Positions 36,076 to 44,265 of a stretch of DNA of 64,000 bases are shown here, in pieces. The first letter of the stretch is position 1. Every line of letters starts with the position of its first letter. This DNA comes from Streptomyces filipinensis (GTDB lineage: Bacteria; Actinomycetota; Actinomycetes; Streptomycetales; Streptomycetaceae). The stretch lies in the NCBI RefSeq assembly GCF_014649495.1, contig NZ_BMTD01000007.1, positions 310,001 through 374,000 on the forward strand, written 5' to 3'. Below the pieces are notes generated by a model. It was not told the DNA's origin, made no database searches, and was given only the letters and a program-made list of their open reading frames with translations. The translations under genes and the position numbers were made by a program.

Positions 36076-36113
36076 TGGCGGTGGGTAGTTGGCCAGGACG
36101 TCACCCACCGCCA
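36076..36113. repeat. Inverted repeat with 11-bp arms between lactate monooxygenase and FAD subunit gene
   Basis: TGGCGGTGGGT (36076-36086) is the exact complement of ACCCACCGCCA (36103-36113), with a 16-nt loop. It lies 132 nt past the monooxygenase stop and 35 nt before the next start. It could terminate the first transcript, attenuate the second, or bind a regulator. Confidence 0.55.
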
Positions 36114-36148
36114 TGGGTTCGTGTTCTCCGGAAGGCAGGTCGGCTGCT

Positions 36149-36868
36149 GTGCTCTTGAGGCTGCCCACATCCATGACCGAAGCCCAGGACTGCCTGGCCG
36201 AGGGTGCCGTGCCGATCGGCGGGGCGACCCTCGTCTGGGCCGACTGGCAGCGCGACGGATTCCCCGAACTGGCCATGTCCCTGCGTGAGGTGCCGGAGGC
36301 CAACGTACTCGGACGGGAGACCGTGGGGGGCGCCGTGGCCCTGCACCGGATCGACGACCGGGTACCCGACGTCCTCCGCCTGGCCGCCGCCACGGTGGGC
36401 ACCGGGGCCGTGCGGCGCACGGCGACGGTCGGCGGCAACCTCGTCGGCAGTACGCTGCGCTGCCTGCTGCCCGCGGCGCTCGTCCTCGACGCCCGGGCGA
36501 CGGTGCTGGACTCCGAGGGCGTCCATGAGACGGACCTGGCCGAGCTGGTGGCCAAACGTCCCGTCCTCGTCAGCCTGCACTGGCGGGAACCGATCGCCTC
36601 CGCGTACCGCAAACTGGCCGGCGAGGCGGGCGGACCGCCACCCCTCGCCGTCGCCTCGGCGGTACGGACCGACACCCGCGGCAACCGCCTGCGGGTCGCC
36701 GTACGCGACGGCTACGACATGCTCAGCGGCAGCGTCACATGCGATCCCGACGCCGACCGGACCCTGCACGCGCTGAGCGGGACCGCCCTCGCTGACCTGC
36801 CGACCTACGCATGGGAAGTGATCCGCGCACAGGTCACCCGCCTGCTGGGCGAGCGCGACACCGACTGA
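36149..36868 (+). CDS. FAD-binding subunit of a molybdopterin dehydrogenase (orphan)
   Basis: This 239-residue protein has the FAD-binding fold of CoxM/XdhB-type subunits: VPIGGATLVWADWQRDGFPE for the first flavin loop and VGTGAVRRTATVGGNLVG, equivalent to the RNxxTVGG loop, followed by the C-terminal KLAGEAGGPPPLAVASAV. It is shorter than the usual 280-300 residues and has neither the 2Fe-2S nor the large molybdopterin subunit beside it. GTG 36149 behind GGAAGG is the likely start. It may be a relic of a three-subunit enzyme or a partner encoded elsewhere. Confidence 0.75.
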   Translation: MLLRLPTSMTEAQDCLAEGAVPIGGATLVWADWQRDGFPELAMSLREVPEANVLGRETVGGAVALHRIDDRVPDVLRLAAATVGTGAVRRTATVGGNLVGSTLRCLLPAALVLDARATVLDSEGVHETDLAELVAKRPVLVSLHWREPIASAYRKLAGEAGGPPPLAVASAVRTDTRGNRLRVAVRDGYDMLSGSVTCDPDADRTLHALSGTALADLPTYAWEVIRAQVTRLLGERDTD

Positions 36869-37194
36869 TGAGACGCCTGGCCGGCCGCCTCGCCCGTCGC
36901 TGCCCGCTTCGGCCCGGAGCGCCTCGAACGCCGGCGCGCGGCGGCGGTCCGGCGGGCGGTCCGGACGGCAGAACCGCGGACGCGGGGCCGCCGCCGAACG
37001 CGCCGTGCGCGTGCCCCGACGGTGGCTTGGCAATCGCTTGCAGCGGACTCGGCCGAGGGCGCAGCATGGCGGTCCCCACCCGTTGTCCGGCAGGGAGTGG
37101 CCCATGCGCCCGACCTCCTCAGCCTCCAGCACCAGACGCGCAGAGCCCGCGACGAGTGGATGCCGGTGTCCCGTGTCTCCCGAAGGGGATGGAC
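36869..37194. other. 326-bp intergenic stretch, nothing recognised
   Basis: Very GC-rich sequence separates the FAD subunit and ligase genes. The frames that cross it are Arg/Pro-rich and lack start context. No operator or RNA was identified. Confidence 0.45.
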
Positions 37195-38397
37195 GTGCCA
37201 GAGCCGCTTGATGCCGTGACTCCTGTTGCCGCCGACGGGCCCGGGGTCCCACCCGAGGCGACCGCACCGCCGACGGTCGGTGTGGAGGAGGAGTTCCTCC
37301 TGGCCGACCGGTACAGCAGATCGGCTGTGTACAGGTCCGTTTCCGTCGTGCACGCCGCCCGTACCCGCCTCGGCGCGCCGCATGCCACACCCGAACTGTC
37401 GCAGTCCCAGGTGGAGACCGTCAGCGCGGTGTGCCGTACGGCCGCGGAACTCCAGGCGGAAATCCTGCGATTACGCGCGGGCGCAGCCGCCGCGGCCGCC
37501 GAGTACGACTGCCTCCTGGTGCCCAGTGGCACAGCGGTCCTCGGCCGCTCCGGGCCCCCGCCCGTGCTCGACCAGCCGCGTTACCTGGCCCTCATCCGCC
37601 GCTTCGGGCCCCTCGTCCAGGAACAGGGCGTGAACGCCTGCCACGTGCACGTCGGGGTGACCGACCGGGAGGCGGCCGTGGACGCGGTCAACCACCTCCG
37701 CGGCTGGATGCCCCTGCTGCTCGCCCTCACCGCCAACTCCCCGTACAGCGGCGGGACGGACACCGGATACGCGAGCTGGCGCTCCGTGGTCTGGAGCCGG
37801 TGGCCCGCCGCGGGGCCTCCGCCCTATCTGCGCGGCGCGGCGCACTATGCACGGGTCGTCGGCCAACTCGTGGCCACCGGGGCGGCGATGGATTCGGCGA
37901 TGATGTACTGGCACGTCCGGCCCTCGGCGCATCTTCCCACCATCGAGGTACGCGTCGCGGACGTGATGCCCGACGCCCGGACCACCACCGCGTACGCCCT
38001 GCTCGTCCGCGGCCTCGTCGGACACGCCCTCGAAGCCGCCGGCGCCGGCGAATACGCGCCCGAGGTCCCCGACCTGCTGTTGCGGGCGGCGTGCTGGCAG
38101 GCCGCCCGGCACGGGCCGACCGGCACCCTGCCCGCCACCCACACCCGTGACTGCGCCGTCACATCCGTCGGCCGGCTGGTCGAGGAGATGTGGAAGCGCA
38201 TCGAGCCGTACCTCAGCCGGTACGGTGACGACCAGTGCGTCGGCGACTGGCTGAGCGAGGTCCAGCTCACGGGCTCCGGCTGCGCGCGCCAGCGGCGGGT
38301 CGCGGACCGGTACGGAGGCCGGCTGGAGGCCGTGGTGGACGACCTCGCCGTCGAGCCGGTCGGTTCACCGGGGCCCGGTGGCGGGCCTCTGGGATGA
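37195..38397 (+). CDS. YbdK-type carboxylate-amine ligase (glutamate-cysteine ligase family 2)
   Basis: This 400-residue enzyme of the GCS2 family has TVGVEEEFLLAD, the acidic metal/ATP site, then HATPELSQSQVETVS, NACHVHVGVTDREAAVDAVN and MYWHVRPSAHLPTIEVRVAD, all conserved in YbdK proteins. These catalyse weak gamma-glutamylcysteine formation in vitro; the true substrates are unknown, and mycothiol-producing actinobacteria do not need glutathione. GTG 37195 lies 7-8 nt after GAAGGGG; the ATG at 37189 is too close to that site. Several divergent copies per genome are usual in Streptomyces. Confidence 0.88.
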   Translation: MPEPLDAVTPVAADGPGVPPEATAPPTVGVEEEFLLADRYSRSAVYRSVSVVHAARTRLGAPHATPELSQSQVETVSAVCRTAAELQAEILRLRAGAAAAAAEYDCLLVPSGTAVLGRSGPPPVLDQPRYLALIRRFGPLVQEQGVNACHVHVGVTDREAAVDAVNHLRGWMPLLLALTANSPYSGGTDTGYASWRSVVWSRWPAAGPPPYLRGAAHYARVVGQLVATGAAMDSAMMYWHVRPSAHLPTIEVRVADVMPDARTTTAYALLVRGLVGHALEAAGAGEYAPEVPDLLLRAACWQAARHGPTGTLPATHTRDCAVTSVGRLVEEMWKRIEPYLSRYGDDQCVGDWLSEVQLTGSGCARQRRVADRYGGRLEAVVDDLAVEPVGSPGPGGGPLG

Positions 38398-38522
38398 CCC
38401 GCTCGGCGGTCTCCTGGGGGCTGCGGGCCGCGGCGTCGAACCACCGGCCGGCACCGCCGCGTTCGCGCGTGACACCGGCATCGAGGGCGTCGTAGCCGTC
38501 GAAGTCGAACCGCTCCCGTGGA

Positions 38523-41123
38523 TCACGGACGGCGTGTGTCCGCGTGGGACAGTTCGAGGTCGTGGTCGGTGACGCCGCTCGCCTCCACGCGCAGTGACGC
38601 GGCGACCGGTGCGTAGCCGCTGGCGATGACGGTGTACTCGCCGCCGGGCAGGTCGGTGAAGCCGTACGCGCCGTCGGGTCCGGTGACGGCCGTGCCGACC
38701 ACGTTCCCGGCCGTGTCCAGCGGGGTCACCTTGGCGTCGGCGAGGACCGTGCCGTTCGGGGTGCTGACGACACCGTGGAGCCGGGCACCGGGTTCGAGGC
38801 GGACGTCGTGGGCCCGTGTCGTCCCCGCGGTGACCTCGACCGGCAGGGCGGCAGGGCGGTGTCCGGGCGCGTTCACCGCGAGCGTGTAGCCGCCGGGGAC
38901 CAGGTCGGCGAGCACGAAGGCGCCGTCGGCGGCCGAGGTGCCGGAGCAGACGACCTCGCCGCGCACATCGGTGACGACCAGCAGGGCACCTGAGAGCGGG
39001 CGTCCGTCGACGGCGTCCCGGACCGAGCCGGTGAGGGCGGCGGTGCCGCTCAGCGCGAGGTCGCACACGACGGGTTCGTCACCGACGAGCACGGTGACGG
39101 CCTGCGGCTGCCGGGCACCGGCGGCGCCGATCAGCACATAGGTGCCGGCGCGCGGGACGGCCACCGCGTAGCCGCCGTCCGCCGCGCTGACGGCGCGGTC
39201 GAGCTGCCGTCCCCCGACGTCGATCACCGTGATCACGGCCTGCGGCACCGGCGCGCCCGCGCCGTCCAGCACCCGCCCCCGGACGCCGTACCCCGGCACG
39301 CCGGTGCCGGGCGCGCCCTTCCCGGTCGCGGGCAGGGGCTCGGCCTCCGCGGCGGACTCGCCGACGGCCTGTGCCGCACCGGCGGCGGGCCCCGCGGTGG
39401 CCGCGACCGGCTCCGCGGCCGGTGCGCCGCTCTGCTCGGCGGCCTGCGCCTCCAGTCCGGAGACCTGGCGCAGCGGCACCTCCTTGGTCCACAGCGCGAC
39501 CAGGAAGCCCAGGACCATCACCGCCGCCGCGATCAGGAACACCAGTTGCATCGAGTCGGTGAAGCCGGCCTTGAACGGCTGGGCCAGCCGCGGGTCGAGC
39601 CGCTGGATGAACGAGGAGTCGCTCAGCACCCCCGAGCCGCTCCCGCCGCCCGTCCGGGGGTGCTTGAACATCTCCAGCACCGGTGCGTTCGCCGGGTCGG
39701 ACCGTACCGCCGGGTCGTGGAGTGCGGCCTGGAACCCGGGCGTACGGTACGCGGCCCGGAAGGCCGCGCCGATCTTGTCGCCGACGGTGCTGAACAGCAC
39801 CGAGAGGAAGACCGCGGTACCGGCGGTGCCGCCCATCTGCCGGAAGAAGGTGGCCGACGCGGTCGCCACACCCATGTCCTTGGGCTCCACGGCGTTCTGC
39901 ACGGCCAGGGTCAGGATCTGCATGCATCCGCTGAGACCGATGCCGAACAGCGCCATGTACGCCATGGTCTCCGGCAGCGCGGTGTCCCACTGCACCCGGT
40001 GGTGGAACAGCAGCATGGCGACGATGATCAGCGCGGTGCCGATGATCGGGAAGACCTTGTACCTGCCGGTCTTCTGGATGATGCGTCCGACCACGATGGT
40101 CCCGGCGATCATCCCGACCATCAACGGCAGCATCAGCAGGCCGGACCTGGTGGGACTGACGCCCTTCACGATCTGCAGGTACAGCGGGATCATCATCATC
40201 CCGCCGAACATGCCCATACCGATGAGCACGGACATCAGGCTCATCGAGCTGAACACCGGGCTGCGGAACAGCCGCATCGGGATCAGGGCCTCCTCGCCCA
40301 TGGCCCGTTCGACGAAGACCCAGACCAGCAGGCCGGCCACGCCGACCGCATAGCAGACAGCGGCCTTCGTCGAGGTCCAGCCCCAGTCCTGGCCCTGCTC
40401 GGCCACGAGCAGCAGCGGCACCACGCCGACGGCGATGGTGAGCGCGCCCCACCAGTCGATGCGGTGCTCGCGCCGGGTGTGCGGCAGGTTCAGCACCTTG
40501 GCGACGACGAACAGGGCGATGACGCCGACCGGCACGTTGACCAGGAACACCCAGCGCCAGCCGGCGATGGCCAGGATGCTGCTGCGGCCCGCCAGGAAGC
40601 CGCCGATCAGCGGGCCCAGCACACTGGAGGAGCCGAACATGGCGAGCATGTAGCCCTGGTACCGGGCCCGCTCGCGGGGCGGCACGATGTCACCGATGAT
40701 CGCCAGCGCCAGCGACATCAGGCCGCCCGCGCCGATGCCCTGGAACGCCCGGAACCCGGCCAGCTCGGTCATCGAGGTGGCGAACGAACAGGCCGCCGAG
40801 CCGGCGATGAAGATGCTGATGGCCGCCAGGAAGAAGGGCTTGGGGCCGTAGAGGTCGGACAGCTTGCCGTACAGCGGTGTGCTGATGGTGGACGTGATCA
40901 GGTACGCGGTGGTGACCCACGCCTGCGAGCTGAGCCCGTGCAGATCGTCGGCGATCGTGCGGATCGAGGTGCTGACGATGGTCTGGTCGAGTGCCGCGAG
41001 GAACATCCCCAGCATCAGGCCGCTGAGGATCGTCATGATCTGGCGGTGCGTCAGTCTGCCGGCCGGAGCCGACGGGGCTATCGCGGCGGTTCCCCCGTGG
41101 GGCGGGGACGCGGGCGTGGTCAT
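38523..41123 (-). CDS. DHA2-family MFS drug exporter fused to three carboxypeptidase-regulatory-like domains
   Basis: This 866-residue protein has two parts. Residues about 30-530 form a 14-helix EmrB/QacA-type transporter, with LAALDQTIVSTSIRTIADDL in helix 1 and the antiporter motif SSSVLGPLIGGFLAG. A Pro/Ala-rich linker (about 540-605) leads to three beta-sandwich repeats of the CarboxypepD_reg type, starting GVRGRVLDGAGAPVPQAVI, LTGSVRDAVDGRPLSGALLV and LHGVVSTPNGTVLADAKVTP. Such repeats normally act outside the membrane in binding or stability. The start has AAGGAG. The likely role is proton-driven export of toxic compounds. Confidence 0.92.
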   Translation of the reverse strand: MTTPASPPHGGTAAIAPSAPAGRLTHRQIMTILSGLMLGMFLAALDQTIVSTSIRTIADDLHGLSSQAWVTTAYLITSTISTPLYGKLSDLYGPKPFFLAAISIFIAGSAACSFATSMTELAGFRAFQGIGAGGLMSLALAIIGDIVPPRERARYQGYMLAMFGSSSVLGPLIGGFLAGRSSILAIAGWRWVFLVNVPVGVIALFVVAKVLNLPHTRREHRIDWWGALTIAVGVVPLLLVAEQGQDWGWTSTKAAVCYAVGVAGLLVWVFVERAMGEEALIPMRLFRSPVFSSMSLMSVLIGMGMFGGMMMIPLYLQIVKGVSPTRSGLLMLPLMVGMIAGTIVVGRIIQKTGRYKVFPIIGTALIIVAMLLFHHRVQWDTALPETMAYMALFGIGLSGCMQILTLAVQNAVEPKDMGVATASATFFRQMGGTAGTAVFLSVLFSTVGDKIGAAFRAAYRTPGFQAALHDPAVRSDPANAPVLEMFKHPRTGGGSGSGVLSDSSFIQRLDPRLAQPFKAGFTDSMQLVFLIAAAVMVLGFLVALWTKEVPLRQVSGLEAQAAEQSGAPAAEPVAATAGPAAGAAQAVGESAAEAEPLPATGKGAPGTGVPGYGVRGRVLDGAGAPVPQAVITVIDVGGRQLDRAVSAADGGYAVAVPRAGTYVLIGAAGARQPQAVTVLVGDEPVVCDLALSGTAALTGSVRDAVDGRPLSGALLVVTDVRGEVVCSGTSAADGAFVLADLVPGGYTLAVNAPGHRPAALPVEVTAGTTRAHDVRLEPGARLHGVVSTPNGTVLADAKVTPLDTAGNVVGTAVTGPDGAYGFTDLPGGEYTVIASGYAPVAASLRVEASGVTDHDLELSHADTRRP

Positions 41124-41279
41124 GCGTGCAGAGCTCCTTGCCTCGCCCCGCCACCCGGGCCCTGCCCGGCTGGGAGGCTGCTGTGCGTGCGGTCCGCGGG
41201 GGCGTCGTAGCGGCGCTTCAGCAGTTTCCGTTGCTTGCGGCTACCAAGTGAGTCTAGATCCCGGAGGGAGGGGGCTGCA

Positions 41280-41843
41280 TCACGCCCGGGCGGTCGCGGG
41301 TGCCGTCTTCTTGCGGGCGCGGTACGCGGCTGCCTTGATCTTGTTGCCGCAGGACTCCATGCCGCACCACTGCCGCCGCATGCCGCGCGAGCGGTCGATG
41401 TAGGTGCGGGTGCACTCGGGGTTCCCGCACTCCTTGAGGAGGGGCACGTCCGGCCCGCTGAGCAGCTCGATGGCGTGGCGCGCCACCACGGACAGGGCCT
41501 CTTCGGGGGTCGCCTGCGTCCACCGTCCCGCCGGAGTGAGCTGAGGTACCGCGGGCGGCTTGCGGGCGGCGTTGTTCACCACGGTCAGCGCGGCCCCGTC
41601 GTACTCCTCGCCGAGCCGACGGGCGGTGACCAGCTGGTAGACGGCCTCCCGTACGGTCGTCGCCTGCTCGACGTCGGTCTCCCGGCCGGGGGCGACCGCG
41701 TCCACGAGGCCGGACTCCACGTACCAGGCGTTCAGCCTGGCCGGCGTCGCGAACATCTCGAAGCGCGCCGAGCGGCGCGCCCTGAGGGTCGCGGCGAAGT
41801 CGAGTGCCGGGTTTCCGCATACGAAGACATGGTCGAGGTGCAC
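41280..41843 (-). CDS. CGNR zinc-finger (ABATE-domain) transcriptional regulator
   Basis: This 187-residue regulator has an N-terminal ABATE/stress-sensing domain (VFVCGNPALDFAATLRARR, then DVEQATTVREAVYQLVTARR) and the C-terminal four-Cys finger: KECGNPECTRTYIDRSR and RRQWCGMESCGNKIKAAAYR. The eponymous CGNR reads CGNK here. GTG 41843 is used because family proteins begin at this point; ATG 41885 would overlap the operator. Its upstream palindrome matches two others in front of the neighbouring genes, making it the candidate regulator of a three-site local regulon. Confidence 0.88.
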   Translation of the reverse strand: MHLDHVFVCGNPALDFAATLRARRSARFEMFATPARLNAWYVESGLVDAVAPGRETDVEQATTVREAVYQLVTARRLGEEYDGAALTVVNNAARKPPAVPQLTPAGRWTQATPEEALSVVARHAIELLSGPDVPLLKECGNPECTRTYIDRSRGMRRQWCGMESCGNKIKAAAYRARKKTAPATARA

Positions 41844-41883
41844 ATCACCATTCTGGCAAGTGACGGCGCTGTCGGCAAGGATC

Positions 41884-41904
41884 ATCACCTGTCGAAGCGG
41901 TGAT
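41884..41904. promoter_or_regulatory. CGNR-regulon site A, ATCACC-N9-GGTGAT
   Basis: Six-bp arms (41884-41889 and 41899-41904) with spacer TGTCGAAGC lie 41 bp upstream of the CGNR gene. Arms, spacing and the GACAGGTGA half (minus strand) match sites B and C. Confidence 0.6.
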
Positions 41905-41922
41905 CCGGTCGGTGTGTGCGGC

Positions 41923-42117
41923 TCACAGCCCCAGATCGACGGCCAGGCAGGACAGGGACGTCCACGCCACCTCGGGGCCGTAGGCGTACCGTGCCGGATC
42001 GTTGGGGGTCGCCGCCTTCTCCTCGACCATGTCCTCGTGGCGGACGCGTGCGGGCAACCGGCCGAATCGCGCCCGGCGTACGGCCGCGGCACCGTCCGTG
42101 GTGTTCCGGCTCTCCAT
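41923..42117 (-). CDS. Small hypothetical protein upstream of the CGNR regulator
   Basis: This 64-residue protein starts at ATG 42117 (MESRNTTDGAAAVRRARFGR) and continues LPARVRHEDMVEEKAATPND, AYGPEVAWTSLSCLAVDLGL. Its composition is coding-like and a GGAG ribosome site precedes it. No domain is recognised. It lies between sites A and B and 79 nt before the regulator gene, so it may be cotranscribed with it. Confidence 0.55.
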   Translation of the reverse strand: MESRNTTDGAAAVRRARFGRLPARVRHEDMVEEKAATPNDPARYAYGPEVAWTSLSCLAVDLGL

Positions 42118-42142
42118 GGTCCAACTCCGTTCGTCACATGGC

Positions 42143-42165
42143 GGTCACCTGTCAGGAAGGTGACC
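42143..42165. promoter_or_regulatory. CGNR-regulon site B, GGTCACC-N9-GGTGACC
   Basis: Perfect 7-bp arms (42143-42149 and 42159-42165) lie 26 bp upstream of the small hypothetical gene. It is 18 bp past the stop of the alpha/beta hydrolase gene, so a weak terminator role is an alternative. Confidence 0.6.
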
Positions 42166-42183
42166 ATGGGCTGATCGATACCG

Positions 42184-43242
42184 TCAGAGACGGTCCACGT
42201 CGATGACGGCCTGCGCGAAGGCGGTGGGCGCCTCCTGGGGCAGGTTGTGCCCGATGCCGGCCAGGGTTCGGTGCTCGTACCTGCCGGTGAACCTGTCCCG
42301 GTACGAGGCGCCGTCGCCCGGCGCGGTGAAGGGGTCGCGCTCGGGGTCGAGGGTGAGGGCGGGCACCGCGATGGTGGGCCGTGCCGCGAGCCGCTTCTCC
42401 AGTGCGTCGTAGCGGCGCTCGCCGTCGGCGAGGCTCAGCCGCCATCGGTAGTTGTGGATCACGATGGCCGCGTAGTCGGGGTTGTCGAAGGCCGCCGCGG
42501 TGCGTTCGAACGTGGCGTCGTCGAAGTCCCACGTCGGGGAGACGGTGTCCCAGACGAGCCGCGTCAGCTCGTGGCGCAGGGTCTTGTCCTCCAGGGCGAG
42601 CCGGCCTCGCTCGGTGGCGAAGTAGTACTGGTACCACCAGGTGTGCTCGGCCTCGGGTGCCAGTGGCTTCAGGTTCGCCTCCAGGCTCGTGACGAGGTAT
42701 CCGCTCACCGACACCAGGGCCTTGCAGCGTTCGGGCCAGAGCGCGGCGATGATGTCGGCGGTCCTCGAGCCCCAGTCGAAGCCCGCGAGGACGGCCCTGT
42801 CGATCTTCAGGGCGTCCATCAGGGCGATGACGTCGAGGGCGATGGCCGACTGCTGGGCGTTGCGGAAGGTCCTCTCGGAGAGGAAGCGTGTCGTGCCGTG
42901 CCCGCGCAGGTACGGGACGATCACCCGGTAGCCCTGCGAGGCGAGCAGAGGGGCGACGTCGACATAGCTGTGGATGTCGTACGGCCAGCCGTGCAGGCAG
43001 ATGACCGCGGGGCCGTGCGCGGGTCCCAGCTCGGCGTAGCCGACGTCGAGCAGGCCGGCCCTGACCTGCTTCGGCTCCGCGAAAGCGGTGTGCGGGCCGG
43101 GCGTGACCGGGGGAGTGGCCGTCACTGGTTCGACCCGGTCGGCGGCGGACGCGGACTGCGCGCGGCCCAGGCCGGTGAAGGAGGCGGCGGCCGCACCCGG
43201 GCCCAACCCCAGGGCCTTGCTGAAGGTACGCCTGTTGATCAT
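42184..43242 (-). CDS. Tat-exported alpha/beta hydrolase with Asp nucleophile (epoxide hydrolase/haloalkane dehalogenase type)
   Basis: This 352-residue protein starts at ATG 43242 behind GGAGGG. The leader MINRRTFSKALGLGPGAAAA contains RRTFSK, a good twin-arginine motif. The alpha/beta hydrolase core shows the oxyanion HGWP motif (ICLHGWPYDIHSYVDVAP), the nucleophile elbow GFDWGS with Asp156 in place of Ser, and a late His in AGIGHNLPQ. Asp nucleophile plus HGWP is the signature of epoxide hydrolases and dehalogenases. A folded, exported enzyme of this type suggests detoxification outside the membrane. Site C lies 60-80 bp upstream. Confidence 0.85.
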   Translation of the reverse strand: MINRRTFSKALGLGPGAAAASFTGLGRAQSASAADRVEPVTATPPVTPGPHTAFAEPKQVRAGLLDVGYAELGPAHGPAVICLHGWPYDIHSYVDVAPLLASQGYRVIVPYLRGHGTTRFLSERTFRNAQQSAIALDVIALMDALKIDRAVLAGFDWGSRTADIIAALWPERCKALVSVSGYLVTSLEANLKPLAPEAEHTWWYQYYFATERGRLALEDKTLRHELTRLVWDTVSPTWDFDDATFERTAAAFDNPDYAAIVIHNYRWRLSLADGERRYDALEKRLAARPTIAVPALTLDPERDPFTAPGDGASYRDRFTGRYEHRTLAGIGHNLPQEAPTAFAQAVIDVDRL

Positions 43243-43301
43243 GGATCCCTCCACGTGTCTCTGTGCGCCGGCCTTCCGTGGCTTGACTGTCGCACGGGAA
43301 G

Positions 43302-43324
43302 CGTCACCAGTCAAACAGGTGACG
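43302..43324. promoter_or_regulatory. CGNR-regulon site C, CGTCACC-N9-GGTGACG
   Basis: Perfect 7-bp arms (43302-43308 and 43318-43324) lie upstream of the alpha/beta hydrolase. It is interleaved with a second dyad, TTGACTG (43283-43289) and CAGTCAA (43308-43314). Confidence 0.62.
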
Positions 43325-43385
43325 GCGACCGGTTGCCTTGATCGGGCATCCCGAATGCCGCGGTGGCTCCCGCGGGTTGACGCCC

Positions 43386-43414
43386 GGCCGGGCCCCGTGT
43401 CTCGGGGCCCGGCC
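43386..43414 (-). terminator. Strong 12-bp-stem hairpin after the VOC gene
   Basis: GGCCGGGCCCCG (43386-43397) pairs perfectly with CGGGGCCCGGCC (43403-43414) around a TGTCT loop. It starts 14 nt after the VOC gene stop on the minus strand and insulates it from the downstream hydrolase gene. Confidence 0.7.
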
Positions 43415-43428
43415 AGGCACTCACCCGC

Positions 43429-43803
43429 TTACAGGTAGGGGCGGGTGATCAGTTCGATCGCGTGACCGGCGGGGTCCTTGAAGTACACCCCGCGACCGCC
43501 GTGCTCGCTGTTGATCTCGCCCGGGCGCCGCATGTGCGGATCAGCCCAGTGCTCGATGCCGCGCTCGCACAGTCGCCGGTACGCCCGGTCGAACAGCTCG
43601 TCGTCGACCAGGAACGCGTAGTGCTGCATCTGGATCTCCACCGGCGGCTCGGCGAACTGCAGCAGTACGCCGTCGGTGAGCTGGATGTTGGTGAACGGGC
43701 CCCAGGACGGCGCTTCGGGAAGCTCCAGGAGCTCCCGGAAGAACCGGGCCGACTCGCCGCGGTCCCTGGCGGCGACGATGGTGTGGTTGAACGTGACTGT
43801 CAT
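43429..43803 (-). CDS. VOC-superfamily (glyoxalase/dioxygenase fold) protein
   Basis: This 124-residue protein starts MTVTFNHTIVAARDRGESAR at ATG 43803. It has two beta-alpha-beta-beta-beta modules: the first with FNHTIVAA...FFRELLELPE, the second with QHYAFLVDDELFDRAYRRLC and ending GRGVYFKDPAGHAIELITRP. The His and Glu positions (FNH, QHY, AIEL) fit the VOC metal site. Substrate unknown. It is separate from the hydrolase operon by a strong terminator. Confidence 0.85.
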   Translation of the reverse strand: MTVTFNHTIVAARDRGESARFFRELLELPEAPSWGPFTNIQLTDGVLLQFAEPPVEIQMQHYAFLVDDELFDRAYRRLCERGIEHWADPHMRRPGEINSEHGGRGVYFKDPAGHAIELITRPYL

Positions 43804-44265
43804 ACGGCTGACCTCGCTGGTGTTCGACACGGAGAACGGACTCGCGGTGCACGAACGCGAGGAGGTCCACGTGCCGAACCGAGGGGGTGCTTTGCGCGCA
43901 CCCGCCGTGCGATCAGCCTTCCACCGGATAGCCCGTCTGTGTGTGGCTTGACGCCGGTCCGGTGTTCACGTCAAGAAGACTACTTGATCTTGGCTGTCCC
44001 GCCAACGGTGAAAGGAGTTCCGCCCTGCCACGCGAACCCGGGACCGGGGACCCAACGGGTGCGGCCCTGGCCAAGGTTGCCGCGCATGACGCACGCAGCG
44101 CCGCGGGCGGCCGCCGCCGCAACCGTCTTCGACGGCCGAACCCCTCGATCCCGCAGCGATCGACCGGCCGGTGTCGTGCGATGCCCACACCGTGCTGGTC
44201 GAAACGGCGTCCCCCCGTTGCCGCGGCGAGCCCGGTTGTCAGTGCCGGCTGGAAGACTGCCCGGC
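43804..44265. other. 462-bp intergenic stretch with nested inverted repeats
   Basis: No gene is credible between the divergent VOC and DinB genes. An inverted repeat CTTGACG (43947-43953) / CGTCAAG (43969-43975) is followed by TACTTGATC, whose CTTGA also pairs with the same TCAAG arm. These overlapping dyads in an AT-richer patch look like a regulator-binding region about 145 bp before the VOC start. Confidence 0.45.

Noticed and set aside
39546..41210. A plus-strand frame of about 550 codons over the MFS exporter
   Set aside because: It is His/Gln/Asp/Arg-rich low-information sequence opposite membrane helices, with no ribosome site.
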